Positions 1 through 10,965 of a stretch of DNA of 64,000 bases are shown one piece after another. The stretch comes from Taiwanofungus camphoratus (lineage: Eukaryota > Basidiomycota > Agaricomycetes > Polyporales > Taiwanofungaceae). The stretch lies in NCBI GenBank assembly GCA_003999685.1, contig CP021223.1, positions 2,604,001 to 2,668,000 on the forward strand, given 5' to 3'. Numbering within the stretch: the first letter of the stretch is position 1; each line of letters begins with the position of its first letter. The notes beneath the pieces were generated by a model. That model worked only from the letters and a program-made list of their open reading frames with translations, searched no databases and was not told where the DNA came from. The position numbers and the translations under genes were made by a program.

Positions 1-651
1 GAAAGATTGAGGTGGGTGAGGCGAAAGAGTGACGTATCAAATATGTTCAGAAGACAAACGGCGCCGAAAAACTCGACTTAAATGTGTATCAAGGGTGAAG
101 CGCCAGGCACAGCGGTAGATATCCAATACCGGCCGTCAGCGCTAGCGTACTTTCTAATGTGAGTCACATCACAATCTGGGCTTTGCGAAGCCGTTAGCAT
201 TGAATGATTGAAGAGGGAATGAAGTGGGATGACAGACCTGATACTCTTCCTCAAAACTTGCGATTCCTGTTATTTAGACATGCTCAGTTGTATGTCCGAG
301 TTGGCTCCGAATTCGACCCCCAAGTGGCACGTGTCGCGAGTTCCGCATTCTGCAGAACAGACCCACTCACTGGGCTAAGCTGATCAAAACAACTTTTAGT
401 GTTCCCCGTGTATGGTGCTTCAAAGCTTCACATACTGTACATTTACAGTATTGCCCGCCGGACGCCGCCAGGAGGGCAAAACGTCGATCTCGAATACATG
501 ACTAACGGTGTTGGCGAAGGAAACACATGACGTTGACCGTGTATACTCTTGCTACTGATTCGTCAGTAACCTTATCCCAGTGGAGAGCGTAGAACTCTTA
601 AGAATACACTGCTCTTGCAAACCAGGGAAATATTTGACCCCGTTGCAAGTA
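1..651. other. Intergenic/upstream region, no gene seen
   Basis: No coding region with recognisable motifs is seen on either strand. The last part is presumably the promoter and leader of the Fe-ADH family gene starting at 652. A GTG-led open stretch from 580 runs in frame into that gene but looks like untranslated leader. Confidence 0.5.
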
Positions 652-2228
652 ATGTCAGGACTCGACAACACGAAATATGAGTCTACCGCTCTCCAGGGCT
701 ACTATTCGTGGACCGACACATTGAAGGGGGTCTACTATGGTCCAGGTTCGTTGTCGACCGCTCTCCCGAAGTTGCTGCAACTTCTGGGTGCCAAAAAGGC
801 ATTGGTGGTGACCGGAAAGAGTTTGCACGATAAGGTCAACCATCGTTCTGTCCATACATGCAAACAGCTTCCTGAAACTCAGATCGCCGTGCAGACAGAT
901 GTCGTAAAGAAGGTAGAAAACGTCCTCAAGCAGCACAACGTCTACGGCGCGACATTCTGGGAGATCGGGCAGCACGCGCCTGTCGCCGGCATCAAGAACG
1001 GGCTGAAGGCATTCAAGGATGCCGGCGCAGACGTGATCGTCTCCGTCGGCGGTGGTTCACCCATCGATGCATCCAAGGCTATCTTGTACTTTTACCAAGA
1101 GGAGACTGGGGGACCGTATCTGCGCCAGATCGCCATTCCGACGACCCTGAGCGCAGCGGAGTACACGGTGAGTGTGCAGGCTTATCGCTAATACGACCTG
1201 GTACGAAGACCGGCGCGCACACCATAGGTTGTCGCGGGATATACAAGCGAGGAAGGCAAGAAGGTTTCTGTCAGCTCCCAGGAGCTGGCCCCCGCAGGCA
1301 TCATTCTCGATGCTGAACTCACCCTTGCAACCCCGGATCGGCTCTGGTGAGTACGTTATACCCCTCAGCGCTTCTTTAACCAGCTTGCTCAGTGACATAT
1401 GAGGCTGTCTACCGGCATGCGAGCCGTCGACCACGCAGTCGGTGAATATTCACATTGCAGCTTCCCGAACGGCCATTTCGATGGCTAACGATGTGGCACA
1501 GAGAATCTGTACAGACCACTGGTGCCCCCGCCCATGAAGTACCTCTGCTATGCAGCCCTGGCAGACCTTTTCAAGTACCTTCCTCAGTCGAAGGCGAACC
1601 CCCAATCGATCGAGGTCAGGCAGAAGCTCCAAGTTGCGTCCTGGATGAGCCTGTGGCCTATCAAGCTGGAGAAGTATAGGTTCGCGTGGAATTCAGAATT
1701 GTCTAGGACTGTTCTGTCTGATAGCTACTTTGCCAGTGCGCTAGGTCTCTCTCACGCCTTGGGACACAAGTTGGGCGCAGCATACGGCATTCCGCACGGT
1801 ATCACTTCGGTACGAATGCCGCTGCTGTGCAGAGCATGGAGGCCTGACAGTTGTCCTGTTGTCAGTGCTTGACCCTCGCACCTACCGTCGCGCTCAAGTC
1901 CCAGATTGCCTCGGACGAGGACAAAGAGTGGCTCTCTGGCGCCCTGTTTCACTTGCGCCAGTCGTCCACGGGCACCCTGGATGGTGATGTCCTCAAGCTT
2001 GCTGGATTGATTGACGGGTCAGTCCCGGAATCTTTGTTTCCGTCTGCCGACTCCTACTGACGCGCTCAGCGCAGGCTCGTAACGAACCTCGGACTGAAGT
2101 CTAATCTGCAGGACTATAACGTGCCACGGGCGGACGTCCCCAATATTGCAGAGCTTTCTGTTGGCAGTAAGGACGATCCTACCTACCCGAAGGTTGTGAA
2201 GCTGCTGGAAGGGTTGTACCCGAATTGA
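652..2228 (+). CDS. Iron-containing alcohol dehydrogenase family (maleylacetate-reductase-like)
   Basis: This is an NAD(P)-dependent oxidoreductase of the iron-containing ADH / maleylacetate reductase superfamily, probably cytosolic. Exons read 652-834, 895-1167, 1228-1346, 1404-1441, 1502-1679, 1737-1809, 1866-2017 and 2075-2228, which sum to 390 codons including the stop (389 aa, normal for the family). The nucleotide-binding loop GGGSPIDASKAI is intact, followed by IPTTLSAAEYT and the C-terminal HALGHKLGAAYGIPHGITSC block that carries the family histidines. The first intron (835-894) is 60 nt, a multiple of three without a stop, so it can be misread as coding; removing it restores GKSLHDK-TDVVKKVE. 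In the RAVDHAVE motif, the position that is Asp in classical Fe-ADHs appears to be Arg, a shift that also fits maleylacetate reductase-like members. The ATG at 652 is preferred over an upstream GTG. The substrate is not deducible. Confidence 0.88.
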
Positions 2229-2680
2229 GGAAACGCTGTAAGATTGTCACCTCGATTGTAGTTTCTATGTAGCTCTCCAGTCACCAAAGTGTATCGAGTA
2301 CCTCGAAATATGGCATCATCTTGCGTATATCGGATTGCAGTGAGATATTACCAGTACTTCAAGTCACGCTAGATTTTCAGAGGTCGAGACTGCCGTGGAC
2401 CGAGTCCCGACACCTTGCCACGGCCGCCCTGTTTGCGGCATACTGGGCGCATACCCCAAGGGGCAGTGTCTTCCCCAGGCTGACACAAATGTAACCTCTT
2501 TTGAGCTTTCCTGTTAAGTTGATGAACATTGCAGTGCCCCTTTGAAACTGCCCATCACCAACAGTAGCCTGCTACAGTGCTACGTGCGTGGAGCACAAGG
2601 GTAACGCCCGTAACCGCAACAGTCAGGACTCGACATATATCACCCTTCAGTCAATTCGCGACCGCCACGACAGTATAAAT
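2229..2680. other. Intergenic region between Fe-ADH and CDF genes
   Basis: About 450 bases with no supported gene. It holds the 3' end of the first gene and the promoter of the second. A TATAAAT lies at 2674-2680, directly against the annotated CDF start codon. Confidence 0.5.
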
Positions 2681-4397
2681 ATGCTGCGACGTCCCGGAAC
2701 AAGTCGAGCGTATTACTGTTCGGACGTTGGGAATTGGCTGCCAATTCCAAACAAGGCCAGGTCTCGCCCCAGCAGTCGCCTGCGAGGCGGTGTGAACTGC
2801 AACCGTCGGATGTATACGGCGCTCAGCTGCATATCACATCGACGTTTCGACCACCATATAGTACCGCCGTTTACGCCGGGCATCGTACGAGACACGTTGT
2901 GGATGACCTCGATGGCAACACTCACTGTGCGCCGCCCTCACTCGAACCAGGCCAAGGGGAAAGAGCCCGAGTCGAAGCATGACTTGCATGAAGATCACCA
3001 CCATGACCACACGCACGAGCGCGGTCATGAACACGCACACGAGCACGGACATGGCATCTTTGGTGCGATGTCCCATACCCATATGCCAGGAGAGGACGGG
3101 CATGGTCATGACGCGGAGAAGATGGTTGAAGCTTTGAAAGGTGGAGGTACGTAGCCGTTGTACGTCCAGTCCGCTGTCGTTTGTTATCAGCCGCTCACGC
3201 TCGGCGATGATTGAGCACAGGGGATAGGGGCAGTCGTATAACTCTCATTGGCCTGTTCTCGAACGTTGGCTTAACGGGTGCGAAAGGATTCGCGGGCTGG
3301 TATATGAACTCGGCCTCGCTACTTGCAGACGCCGGTCATTCCCTCAGTGGTTTGTGCTTATCCATGTAGCTCAGACTAGCGAGGCTGTCGCAACTGACGC
3401 GGCACACTATGTAGACCTACTCGGGGACTTCGTGACCTTGTTCTGCTGGAAGCTTTCACGCAAGCCTCCGTCTGAGCGTTACCCATATGGATTCGGTAAG
3501 TTCGAAGTCCTGGGTACCGCCACAGTTTCGCTCCTTCTAACAGGCGGTGCGCTCGGTATCGGGTTCCACTCATGGTCTCTTCTCGTTGACGCGCTCTCGC
3601 AATCGGCCTCCACACTTCCGGCGGGTGCGGTTCATGACGTGCTCGTGACTGTCGCCGAGGCCGCACACAACGTCCCCGCTGTGTCAACGGAGCATGCACA
3701 TGCGCATGCGCTCGACCCGAACGCGGCATGGTTCGCGGGCCTGAGCATCGTCGCGAAGGAGTGGCTGTACCGAGCGACGAAGCGTGTTGCAGACGACGAG
3801 CGCAGTCCCGTCTTGTTTGCGAATGCACTGCATCACCGCAGCGACGCGTATTCGAGCATGGTCGCATTGCTTGCCATTCTGGGCACGTGGTGGTTTCCAC
3901 ACCTGCCTCTTGATCCAATAGGAGGTGCGTGCAAACCTGTGTTGCAATCTGAAGATCACTCATTCAGCCGTGCATCAGGTCTCTTAGTGTCCGTCTTGAT
4001 TCTCCAGCAAGGATGGGGCGTTACTGTCGGTGCGTTGGGCCAACTCACAGATGCGAGCGTTTCTCCGGGGACCAAGACAGCTCTATGGCAAGCGCTGGAG
4101 CCCCTCCTCCCCCACCCTGCCTCATCATCAACACCTCAATCAGTGCAGACATATACTCCCTCACAGATCGAAAACCGCACTGAAAATCTCCTGGCCATTC
4201 GCGACTTGCGCGCGATGCGTGCAGGTGCGCTGATGTTTGTCGACCTGATAGCTGACGTTCCGCGGACGCTCAGTGTGGAAGAGGCTAGCTCATTGGAGGA
4301 GACGATTTCGCGGACGCTTAGGGCCGCGAGGAGGGAGATTTCAGAAGTCAGGGTTAAATTCCATCCTGTCGCAGAAGTTCGTCGTCGTGATGATTAA
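2681..4397 (+). CDS. Cation diffusion facilitator metal transporter, mitochondrial MMT1/MMT2-like
   Basis: CDF-family transporters export divalent metal (Zn/Fe/Mn) in exchange for protons. The N-terminus is Arg-rich with few acidic residues, which fits a mitochondrial presequence, and the family resemblance is to yeast MMT1/2. Exons 2681-3146, 3221-3349, 3415-3924 and 3979-4397 give 507 aa in frame. After the presequence comes a His-rich loop (about residues 105-150, alternating H/D/E/G), then the first membrane segments. The HSLSD motif of TM2 is split by an intron. DLLGDFVTLFCW, YPYGFGKFEVLGT and the TM5 HHRSD motif follow. The two HxxxD motifs form the CDF metal site. The C-terminal cytosolic domain ends in EVRVKFHPVAEV. 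Because a TATA-like stretch abuts the ATG, translation could start at the in-frame ATG at 2810 instead; the transport core is unaffected. Confidence 0.85.
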
Positions 4398-4528
4398 GAT
4401 CAGGATGTACCGTCACAGTAATCTAAATTATGAACTTGTGTCTCATATTTCCTGTCTGGAGATTGATTCGACGATTACGAAACTTCGGCGATGTGCAGTT
4501 ATTGTAAGTCACGGAATAGGCACGTGCC

Positions 4529-4567
4529 ACGCGTCAAGTCGCGACGGCGACGCGCGAGTCGACGCGT
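4529..4567 (+). promoter_or_regulatory. Two ACGCGT (MCB-type) boxes upstream of DCC1
   Basis: ACGCGT occurs at 4529-4534 and 4562-4567, 61 and 28 bases before the DCC1 start codon, in a CG-rich stretch. ACGCGT is the MluI cell-cycle box bound by MBF in fungi, which drives G1/S transcription. That fits the replication role of DCC1. Binding here is inferred from sequence only. Confidence 0.55.
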
Positions 4568-4594
4568 TATCGACACTCTGGCTTGTGGACGACT

Positions 4595-6074
4595 ATGGCC
4601 GAGTACAACCTCAAGTTTTCCGCGTCGCCATCGACAGATACAGGAGCTTTCAAACTTTTGGAGCTGCCCTTAGATTTATGCAAGCTTGTTGAGACAACAG
4701 CCGGCCATCATGACAATCCGAGGTGAACGAAAATGCTATTGTCCGTCTCAGCAGAAAGCCTGCCTTACACTCACTCGTGTCAGCTGGACAATCAAAGGGC
4801 AGCCAAACGAAGATGCTGTTCTTTGTACTGCGGATAAGACGTACACCATCCGCTCTGTTGTCTTATCAAATTCTGTCCTCGTGGTCACCCCTCCACCGAA
4901 AGCTGGCAGTCAGTCATTACCGCACGAACTGAAAATCGACGAGCATGATGTGATCATCCGAGATCAAGTCAGTGAAGTGTTTGAGCTCGTTCCATCAGTA
5001 CCGCGACTTCACAGGCTCGAAGGGATGTTGCGAGGGAGAGAGTACGACGAAGGACACGAGGAAGATTCGGACGAGGATATGTCCAGTGACGCTGAGGGTG
5101 AACGACCTGTAAGTCCCGTGCGCTAGATCCACGTACATTTCTCATGGACAAGCCGTCACGCCAGAGGAAGAGACAGAGGTTCTCCTACGAAGATGCTCGA
5201 CAGAGCCTCCAGGCTAGCGACGTTGAACTAGCTCAAGGCCTCAGAGACAGACGGGTGCTTGTCATGGGTGGTAAGTCCTGTGGAACGCCTGTGAAAAATT
5301 AGGTTATAGAGTTATTTCATTTGTTATATAGGCAACCTGCGGCCTGTCGCACCATCCCATCTCACGACAATCCTCGAGCTTCTCTTGAATTACCTCGTAT
5401 CGCTGTCGCAACCCCACCATGCAGCATCAGTCGAGGAGCTTGCGTCTGCCCTCGAAGATGGGCACGAAATCAAGCGGGATGTCTGTGTGCAAGTAATGTC
5501 GTGGTTTGGCCGTGTGAGCGATGGCAGATGGAAGATGGATACTGCTGCAGTCGTCAAAGAGGTGGGATTGGGCATCCTGAGAGCTTACAAGGTGGGTCGC
5601 CTAGGTCTGTGTTTGGAGGGGATGGGAGTGCAAATGCTGAATTACAATGCAGGATGATCCAATCGCACAGGGAGAGTTCCTGGCCAAGTGGAAGAAGACA
5701 GTCGGAGATTCCTTTGAATCAGAAGTCTCACTCGACCTCCTCTCCGTATGTATCAACATCTTCCCTTCGGAGCTTTTAAAGTTTACCTGCGCCACCATCA
5801 GGGCAATTATTTGTCTAATCTTGAGCCATTGAAAGAACCTCCAACGACTGTACTCACTTATTTTCCCTCGTCACAACTTCCCATCGACCCAGCGGCGCGT
5901 TTTACTGACCTATTTCTCACGCGTTCGCGGTGGAGGGCCAATGAGATCGCGCCCTTCCTCGCAGACATCTGTATTGACACCAAAGAACGCGATAAGTTCC
6001 TGCTGAAATTTGCGCGGGCTGTGACGGACACAGAAGGTGTATGGTACACTGCACGAGCCAAATACAACGGGTAG
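4595..6074 (+). CDS. DCC1: Sister chromatid cohesion protein DCC1 (Ctf18-RFC subunit)
   Basis: Dcc1 joins Ctf8 and Ctf18 in an alternative clamp-loader complex that acts on PCNA and supports cohesion during S phase in the nucleus. Exons 4595-4722, 4784-5108, 5165-5270 (or from 5153), 5332-5591, 5653-5745 and 5802-6074 keep frame to a TAG stop, giving about 394 aa, typical for the family. The hallmark blocks are visible: FKLLELPLDLCKLVE near the N-terminus, TIKGQPNEDAVLCTADKTY followed by IRSVVLSNSVLVV, and a C-terminal winged-helix part with RWRANEIAPFLADI and an AVTDTEGVWYTAR-like end. An acidic low-complexity stretch (EEDSDEDMSSDAEGE, about residue 140) precedes intron 2 and is variable in the family. 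The CDF gene ends only about 200 bases upstream on the same strand. Confidence 0.9.
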
Positions 6075-6223
6075 ACACAATCAAGGACAATTACATGTAA
6101 CCGCCATTATGATCTTACACAAGACGCTCTGGAAAATATTCCCCTCCACTACTAATATGACACTGACCTGTGCCATCAATGCCTCCGCTTGCCGGGAGTT
6201 AAGTATGAGACGATGATCACCCA

Positions 6224-8060
6224 TCATCGTACACCTTTCCCCTTCGACCGCCTAGTCGCTTGACTATTCGAAGGGTGGTAGTCATCGACCATTTCATCGT
6301 CACTGTCATCCTTCTTTTTCTTTCTCTTCTTCTTATCATTAGTGTCTCCAGAATCCCTCCGGGACCGTGATTCATTGACTTCTTGACGTGCCACAACGTC
6401 TTCGATGAAATCCCAGAGCATCCTAACAACGTCATTGCGGAAGCGCACGTCCGAAAACCTGTTTCTGATATGAACGCGCATATTATAGATCTCTTCTGCA
6501 CGAGTTTCATGAGATGCATCACGCAGCGCGAACAGTACCACTCCTGTACATCGAATATAATGAATTATGAGCACACGTTTACTACTCAGTGATCTCGAGC
6601 ATGCACGAAACGCACCAATAAAGACGAATTCAACAGGTGCTACTCGCTTCTGAATTTTTGTGAACGCTTGAGCCAAGCGTGGCGTGTGCGCAATATACCA
6701 AAACTCCGTAAGGACATCGTTGACTGCGGTCTTGAATGCAGGATTGGGCAAGTCCATGCGTACTAGCCACTGTTCCATCTTCTGCGCAGTTGGAATGGCG
6801 TGCTCTGGATAAGCATCGCAGCAGTATACTAGCTGTGCCAGGGACTGGAAATCCCTCCCACGCTTCATGTCTACGTCAACGATGTCAGTAATGCCGTCGT
6901 CATTGTTGATGTAACGCGTATCGAGGTCGGAGATCCATTCCGACCAAGGGGATGGGATTGCTTGGAGTTTCTCTGCAGTCGGGCGCATCAAATTTTTTGA
7001 ATTAAGGCATTGTATCTCAAGTGACATACCGGCAGCTGTGAGCGGCATACCCAGCTGGACTCGCTGGAATATATCCCGTTCAAATCCGTGCGAGAGATTT
7101 CGATACTCCACTGCGAGACCTTGAGTAAATCTCCTAAAGCGAAATGCAAACACTTCTCGTACCACATGTAATCTGTTTTGAGGCAAAATCTTGCTTCCAG
7201 ATGGGAGGAACTTCAAGTCGAGTGGCCTTCTGGGTCTCTGACCGAGTGAACCAGTAGTTCTTCCTGGTCTTTGGGTCTCTGTCTAAAAATGGGGTTAGGA
7301 GTTACCAAGTAGAGCAGAGTGTAAGCAACGCACAAGGAATCTGCATAGCCGATTGAAAATATTGGACATCAGCGATGGTCATACATATAGGCCGCATGAG
7401 GCAATCTGGAGCGGTTCCTCTCAATGTCGGAGCCACATGAGAAATAGAGAAGTACAAGTCCTCGATAGATCGCTCAAGAAGTAACAAAATTACATGCAGG
7501 CGCCCCGAATAACCTCCTCGCTTAATTTGAGGAGGGATCCGAACAAGCTCACGCGCGCAGCCACTTACATCAGAATTTGAGAGGTGTGCGTACCTGTCCA
7601 TCGAAGAATTTCTGTATCGAGGTCAACCGCTGCTTCCCATCTACACATTTTCTCACTTCTTCGCCATCTTCGTCCGTATACACAGCGAATACGACAGGAG
7701 GGACATAGAAGTTGCGATAAATTGAATCCAAGAGTTTGATTTGTTTTGGCTCTGTCCATACGACGTCTTCGGTTGGAAGTCAGGTCAGAGCTGGTAATTG
7801 TTGGCGTGTTCTGCACATAGAACATACCTCTTTGATAAGGGGGGTTCAAGTCTATCACTCCTTCGTGAATGAGAGCTACTCAAAAGTCAGGTAAAGGGCC
7901 GGTCGATGATGTAAAGCATGGGCTAACTGTGTAGTTCTTGGGTAGAGTATAAGCGGGCTTGTGGGGGGTCCAGGCGGTCGCCGACGTGGAATCCGGTATC
8001 ATCCTCCGTGTCATCAATGTCTGACTGTAGTTCATCAAGGTCCTTTTCGGCCCCAGACAT
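6224..8060 (-). CDS. DUF262 (GmrSD N-terminal domain) protein
   Basis: DUF262 is the ParB/Srx-like nucleotide-binding fold found in bacterial GmrSD restriction systems. Many Agaricomycetes carry stand-alone host copies of unknown function. Exons (minus strand) are 8060-7928, 7875-7828, 7766-7594, 7340-7334, 7282-7163, 7110-7030, 6972-6616 and 6543-6224, summing to exactly 413 codons. Recognised motifs are VIDLNPPYQR, the KCVDGKQRLTSI signature followed by KFFDGQ, and YRNLSHGFERDIFQRVQLGM. The fourth exon is only 7 nt (ATTCCTT), yet it is needed to keep frame and rebuild FFDGQIPYRDPKT. The C-terminus (about residues 340-412) is a Lys/Asp-rich tail ending in RRSKGKGVR, which suggests nuclear localisation. 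No HNH or DUF1524 nuclease domain is seen. The start is the ATG giving MSGAEKDLDELQ; a GTG further out was rejected. It shares a 251-bp divergent promoter with the NIPA gene. Confidence 0.85.
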
Positions 8061-8311
8061 GTTGTATGAACGAGGTGTGTATTCAAGATGGGGCAGCGAA
8101 GTTTCAACCGCCACAAAAATGTAGATATCACAAATGACTACATTAAGAATTACTTACGTAATCATCTCTTTTTTTTCAGATTTCTACATGTAAATAAGTA
8201 ACCTTAACCACGGACTGCTATCTTGTCTGAGACCACAGCGCCCGGCAAGTGCTACGGAGGTTCCATAGCTACTCCCTTAATCACTCCTTCACCCATCATC
8301 ACTGAGTCTGT

Positions 8312-10310
8312 ATGGACTCTTCAACGCTTCTGGCATCGCAATCTGTATCGACTTTCTATCCTTCTCCCAGCATTCTCTCAGATCCCGGAGAAGACGACTC
8401 GGTGCCAGTGCGCCATGCAAGCCCAGTGGTAGCATTCATCATCGGTCTCGCCATCGTTACTCTAGCTTCTATACTAAATGCTGCTGGGTTGAATCTGACG
8501 AAACTTGACCATGTGAGCGTGAATATGAATACGAACTTACCCTTCTAACATTTGTTTCTAGGTTCGCACAAGCGCAATTCCGAAAAACCAACGACGAAGA
8601 GATTGGTTACGGCCGCTGTGGTTACTGGGAATGGTGCTGTATATGTGAGTATTCTCAACGGCTCTTATTTCTGAGATGTTTACGTCTGCCGCTGGTAGCC
8701 TGTCGCAATTGATTGGTAGTACTCTCGCTCTTGAATACATGCGAGCAGGTTTGTTGCTTTGTCTTGTCGAGTATGAACCCTGACGAAGTAACCTCGTACA
8801 GAATATGTTGCACCCCTTGGTTCCACATCCCTTATCTTCAATTTCCTGTTTGCCAAGTTCTTGATTGGCACGCCGGTCACGAGCTATGACATCTACGTAT
8901 GCTCCACTGTTCTCTCTACGTGCTCATGCTTAAGTGTCCGTTGAATATAGGGCACCATTGTAGTCATCTTGGGGGTAGCTGGCATCGTTGCCTTTGGTTC
9001 TATCAATAGCGGGCTGGGCACTGAAACAAATGCTGCGCACCTCACATACCTCTGGACACGTGGCAACTGGCTGATTTTCTTTTTCATCATGGCCTTCTCG
9101 CTCATCAACGTCTATATTTTTAACGCTCAGCTTGAGCAAGTCCTCAATGCCCGCTCGGACCTCACCGCAGAGCCCTTTTCGGGTATGAGTGCACGCAGAA
9201 CTGGGGTAGCGCCTGTGGGAGTTGTGAGGAAGATGGCGGCGGTATGGGAGGGTTTGATGATGAGAATCACCGCGAGGCTGGAGACATGGACGGCGTTGCA
9301 CGATGATAAAAGGATCGCGTGGACTCTGGGCATTGGATGGGCATGTTGCGGTGGGGGCTTGGCGGGTGGTTGCTTGGTGTTTGCCAAGGCCTCGTGCGTA
9401 TCTATTTATTTACGGGCACGTCGAGTACTGACAATCGATATAGTGTCAAGCTGATCTCAGGAAGTCTTTCTCACGAGAACACCGGCAATCAGTTCGGGCA
9501 CGCGTCGACCATCTTCACGTTCATTCTCCTTGCAGTGACCGCTGTATCTCAGATTGTTTGTCTCAATCGCGGTCTCAAGGTGTACGAGTCAACGCTTGTC
9601 GTGCCAGTATTCTATGGCGTATACACTGGTGCAGGGTATGTACCAAAATAGTGTATGCACTACTTCCCTTGTTTATCTTTTTCCGTTTTGGTGTCCAGCT
9701 TCCTAGACTCCTTGGCAAGTCGAATTTTATCGCCTCTGCTCCACGGGCATAGAATTCATCATTGTTTGTCACGTAGATCTTCAATGACGAGGTAGATGCG
9801 TATCAACCCTGGACGCTCTTCCTCATCTTCGTCTCTATGCTCATTCTTATCTCCGGAGTCGTCTTGCTTACATTCAAGAAGCCTGAGGACAAGAGCATTA
9901 ACTCAGCAGGAGCTGGGTCCGTCGCTCTTTCTACTCACACGCCTCGGGGAACAGGTACAGGCAAACGAGGTGGGCTGGGTGAGGACGAGCAGGACGCGTT
10001 GCGGGACGTTGAAGATGGAGAAGGTGACGCTGAAGAGTTGTGGCAGCTAGGTGATGCAAGCGATGACGAGGATGAGGGTGCGCGCGGCCCACTTCGCAGC
10101 CGTAGTCCGCTAGCGAGACGCCACGGCACAGAGAGTGTAAGACCGCCCCACAGAGGAGACAGCGAGCGTGAAAGGATGATAGCTGAGGATGATAGCGAGT
10201 ACGGGCATCGCAGATCAGTGTCCTCAGATGCGACATTAACAAGGCCGGAGAGCGCGGCTCTTATAGACGACGGATTTGGAGGTTGGGAACAAGGGAAGGT
10301 ACAGCGATGA
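8312..10310 (+). CDS. NIPA-type magnesium transporter (DUF803)
   Basis: NIPA proteins are multi-pass membrane transporters of the drug/metabolite transporter fold that mediate Mg2+ uptake. Exons 8312-8512, 8562-8644, 8699-8748, 8802-8896, 8951-9393, 9444-9635, 9699-9714 and 9777-10310 sum to 538 codons. Visible family blocks are the first membrane helix (SPVVAFIIGLAIVTLASI), LIGSTLALEYMRAEYVAPLG, TSLIFNFLFAKFLIGTPVT, GTIVVILGVAGIVAFGS, LIFFFIMAFSLINVYIF and STLVVPVFYGVYTGAG. About nine membrane segments are expected. Exon 7 is only 16 nt and is followed by a GC-AG intron (donor GCAAGT at 9715-9720); both are required to join YTGAG-FLDSL-IFNDE in frame. The C-terminal ~150 residues are hydrophilic and Asp/Glu/Arg-rich, probably a cytosolic tail. 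Confidence 0.88.
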
Positions 10311-10965
10311 CACCAGTCCGATGCTGGACTACTAGTACAATAATATCTTTGGGTGTTGATAGGCCTGCTAATCATTAACATAAGGCTATATCTATGGACG
10401 CACTCCGTGGACAAGGACGGGAAGTAAATGGAGAAGATGACTGGCGTCAATTGACGTACGAGATATACTGGTGACGTCGTGCGTCTAGCTGCCACAGCAT
10501 CCTCAAGACATAGGGCACACGCACTCGCGCACTCGCCCAACGAGAAAAGCTAACTACAAATGTTCAACCGTATGTCTCTTGACTGAGAATTGATTAGAAA
10601 TTCTGGATTTGTCCCAGGTCATGCTGACATGGTATTTTCAAGTGTCAGACATTGTAAATAAGTCTCAACTCGAGATATATTCGTGCAGCGGTTGAACGCT
10701 CCATCAACCTCACAATAGACAGCAAAAATGATTATGAATTTGTGGTGCAAGTCCGAAGCTGAAGCTTGGAGAATCGCCTTGGCATTTTTCCGAGTCGCTA
10801 GGTACTATCATAAACCATCATGTCAAGGTGAGGGAGATCTGCTCGCAAATGCTCCGGAAATACAGTCTGAATTATTCAGCATCATGGAACAAAATTAAAG
10901 CCACCTGTGATGTACCTCAGTCTCCCTCCATAAATTCTGCGAATCCAAGCCACGCGGGACACATA
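10311..10965. other. Intergenic region between convergent genes
   Basis: About 650 bases between the NIPA stop and the xylanase stop, on opposite strands. It presumably holds both 3' UTRs. No further gene is supported. Confidence 0.5.

Noticed and set aside
655-975. Minus-strand open frame of 106 codons
   Set aside because: It lies antisense to the well-supported Fe-ADH exons and has no motif of its own.
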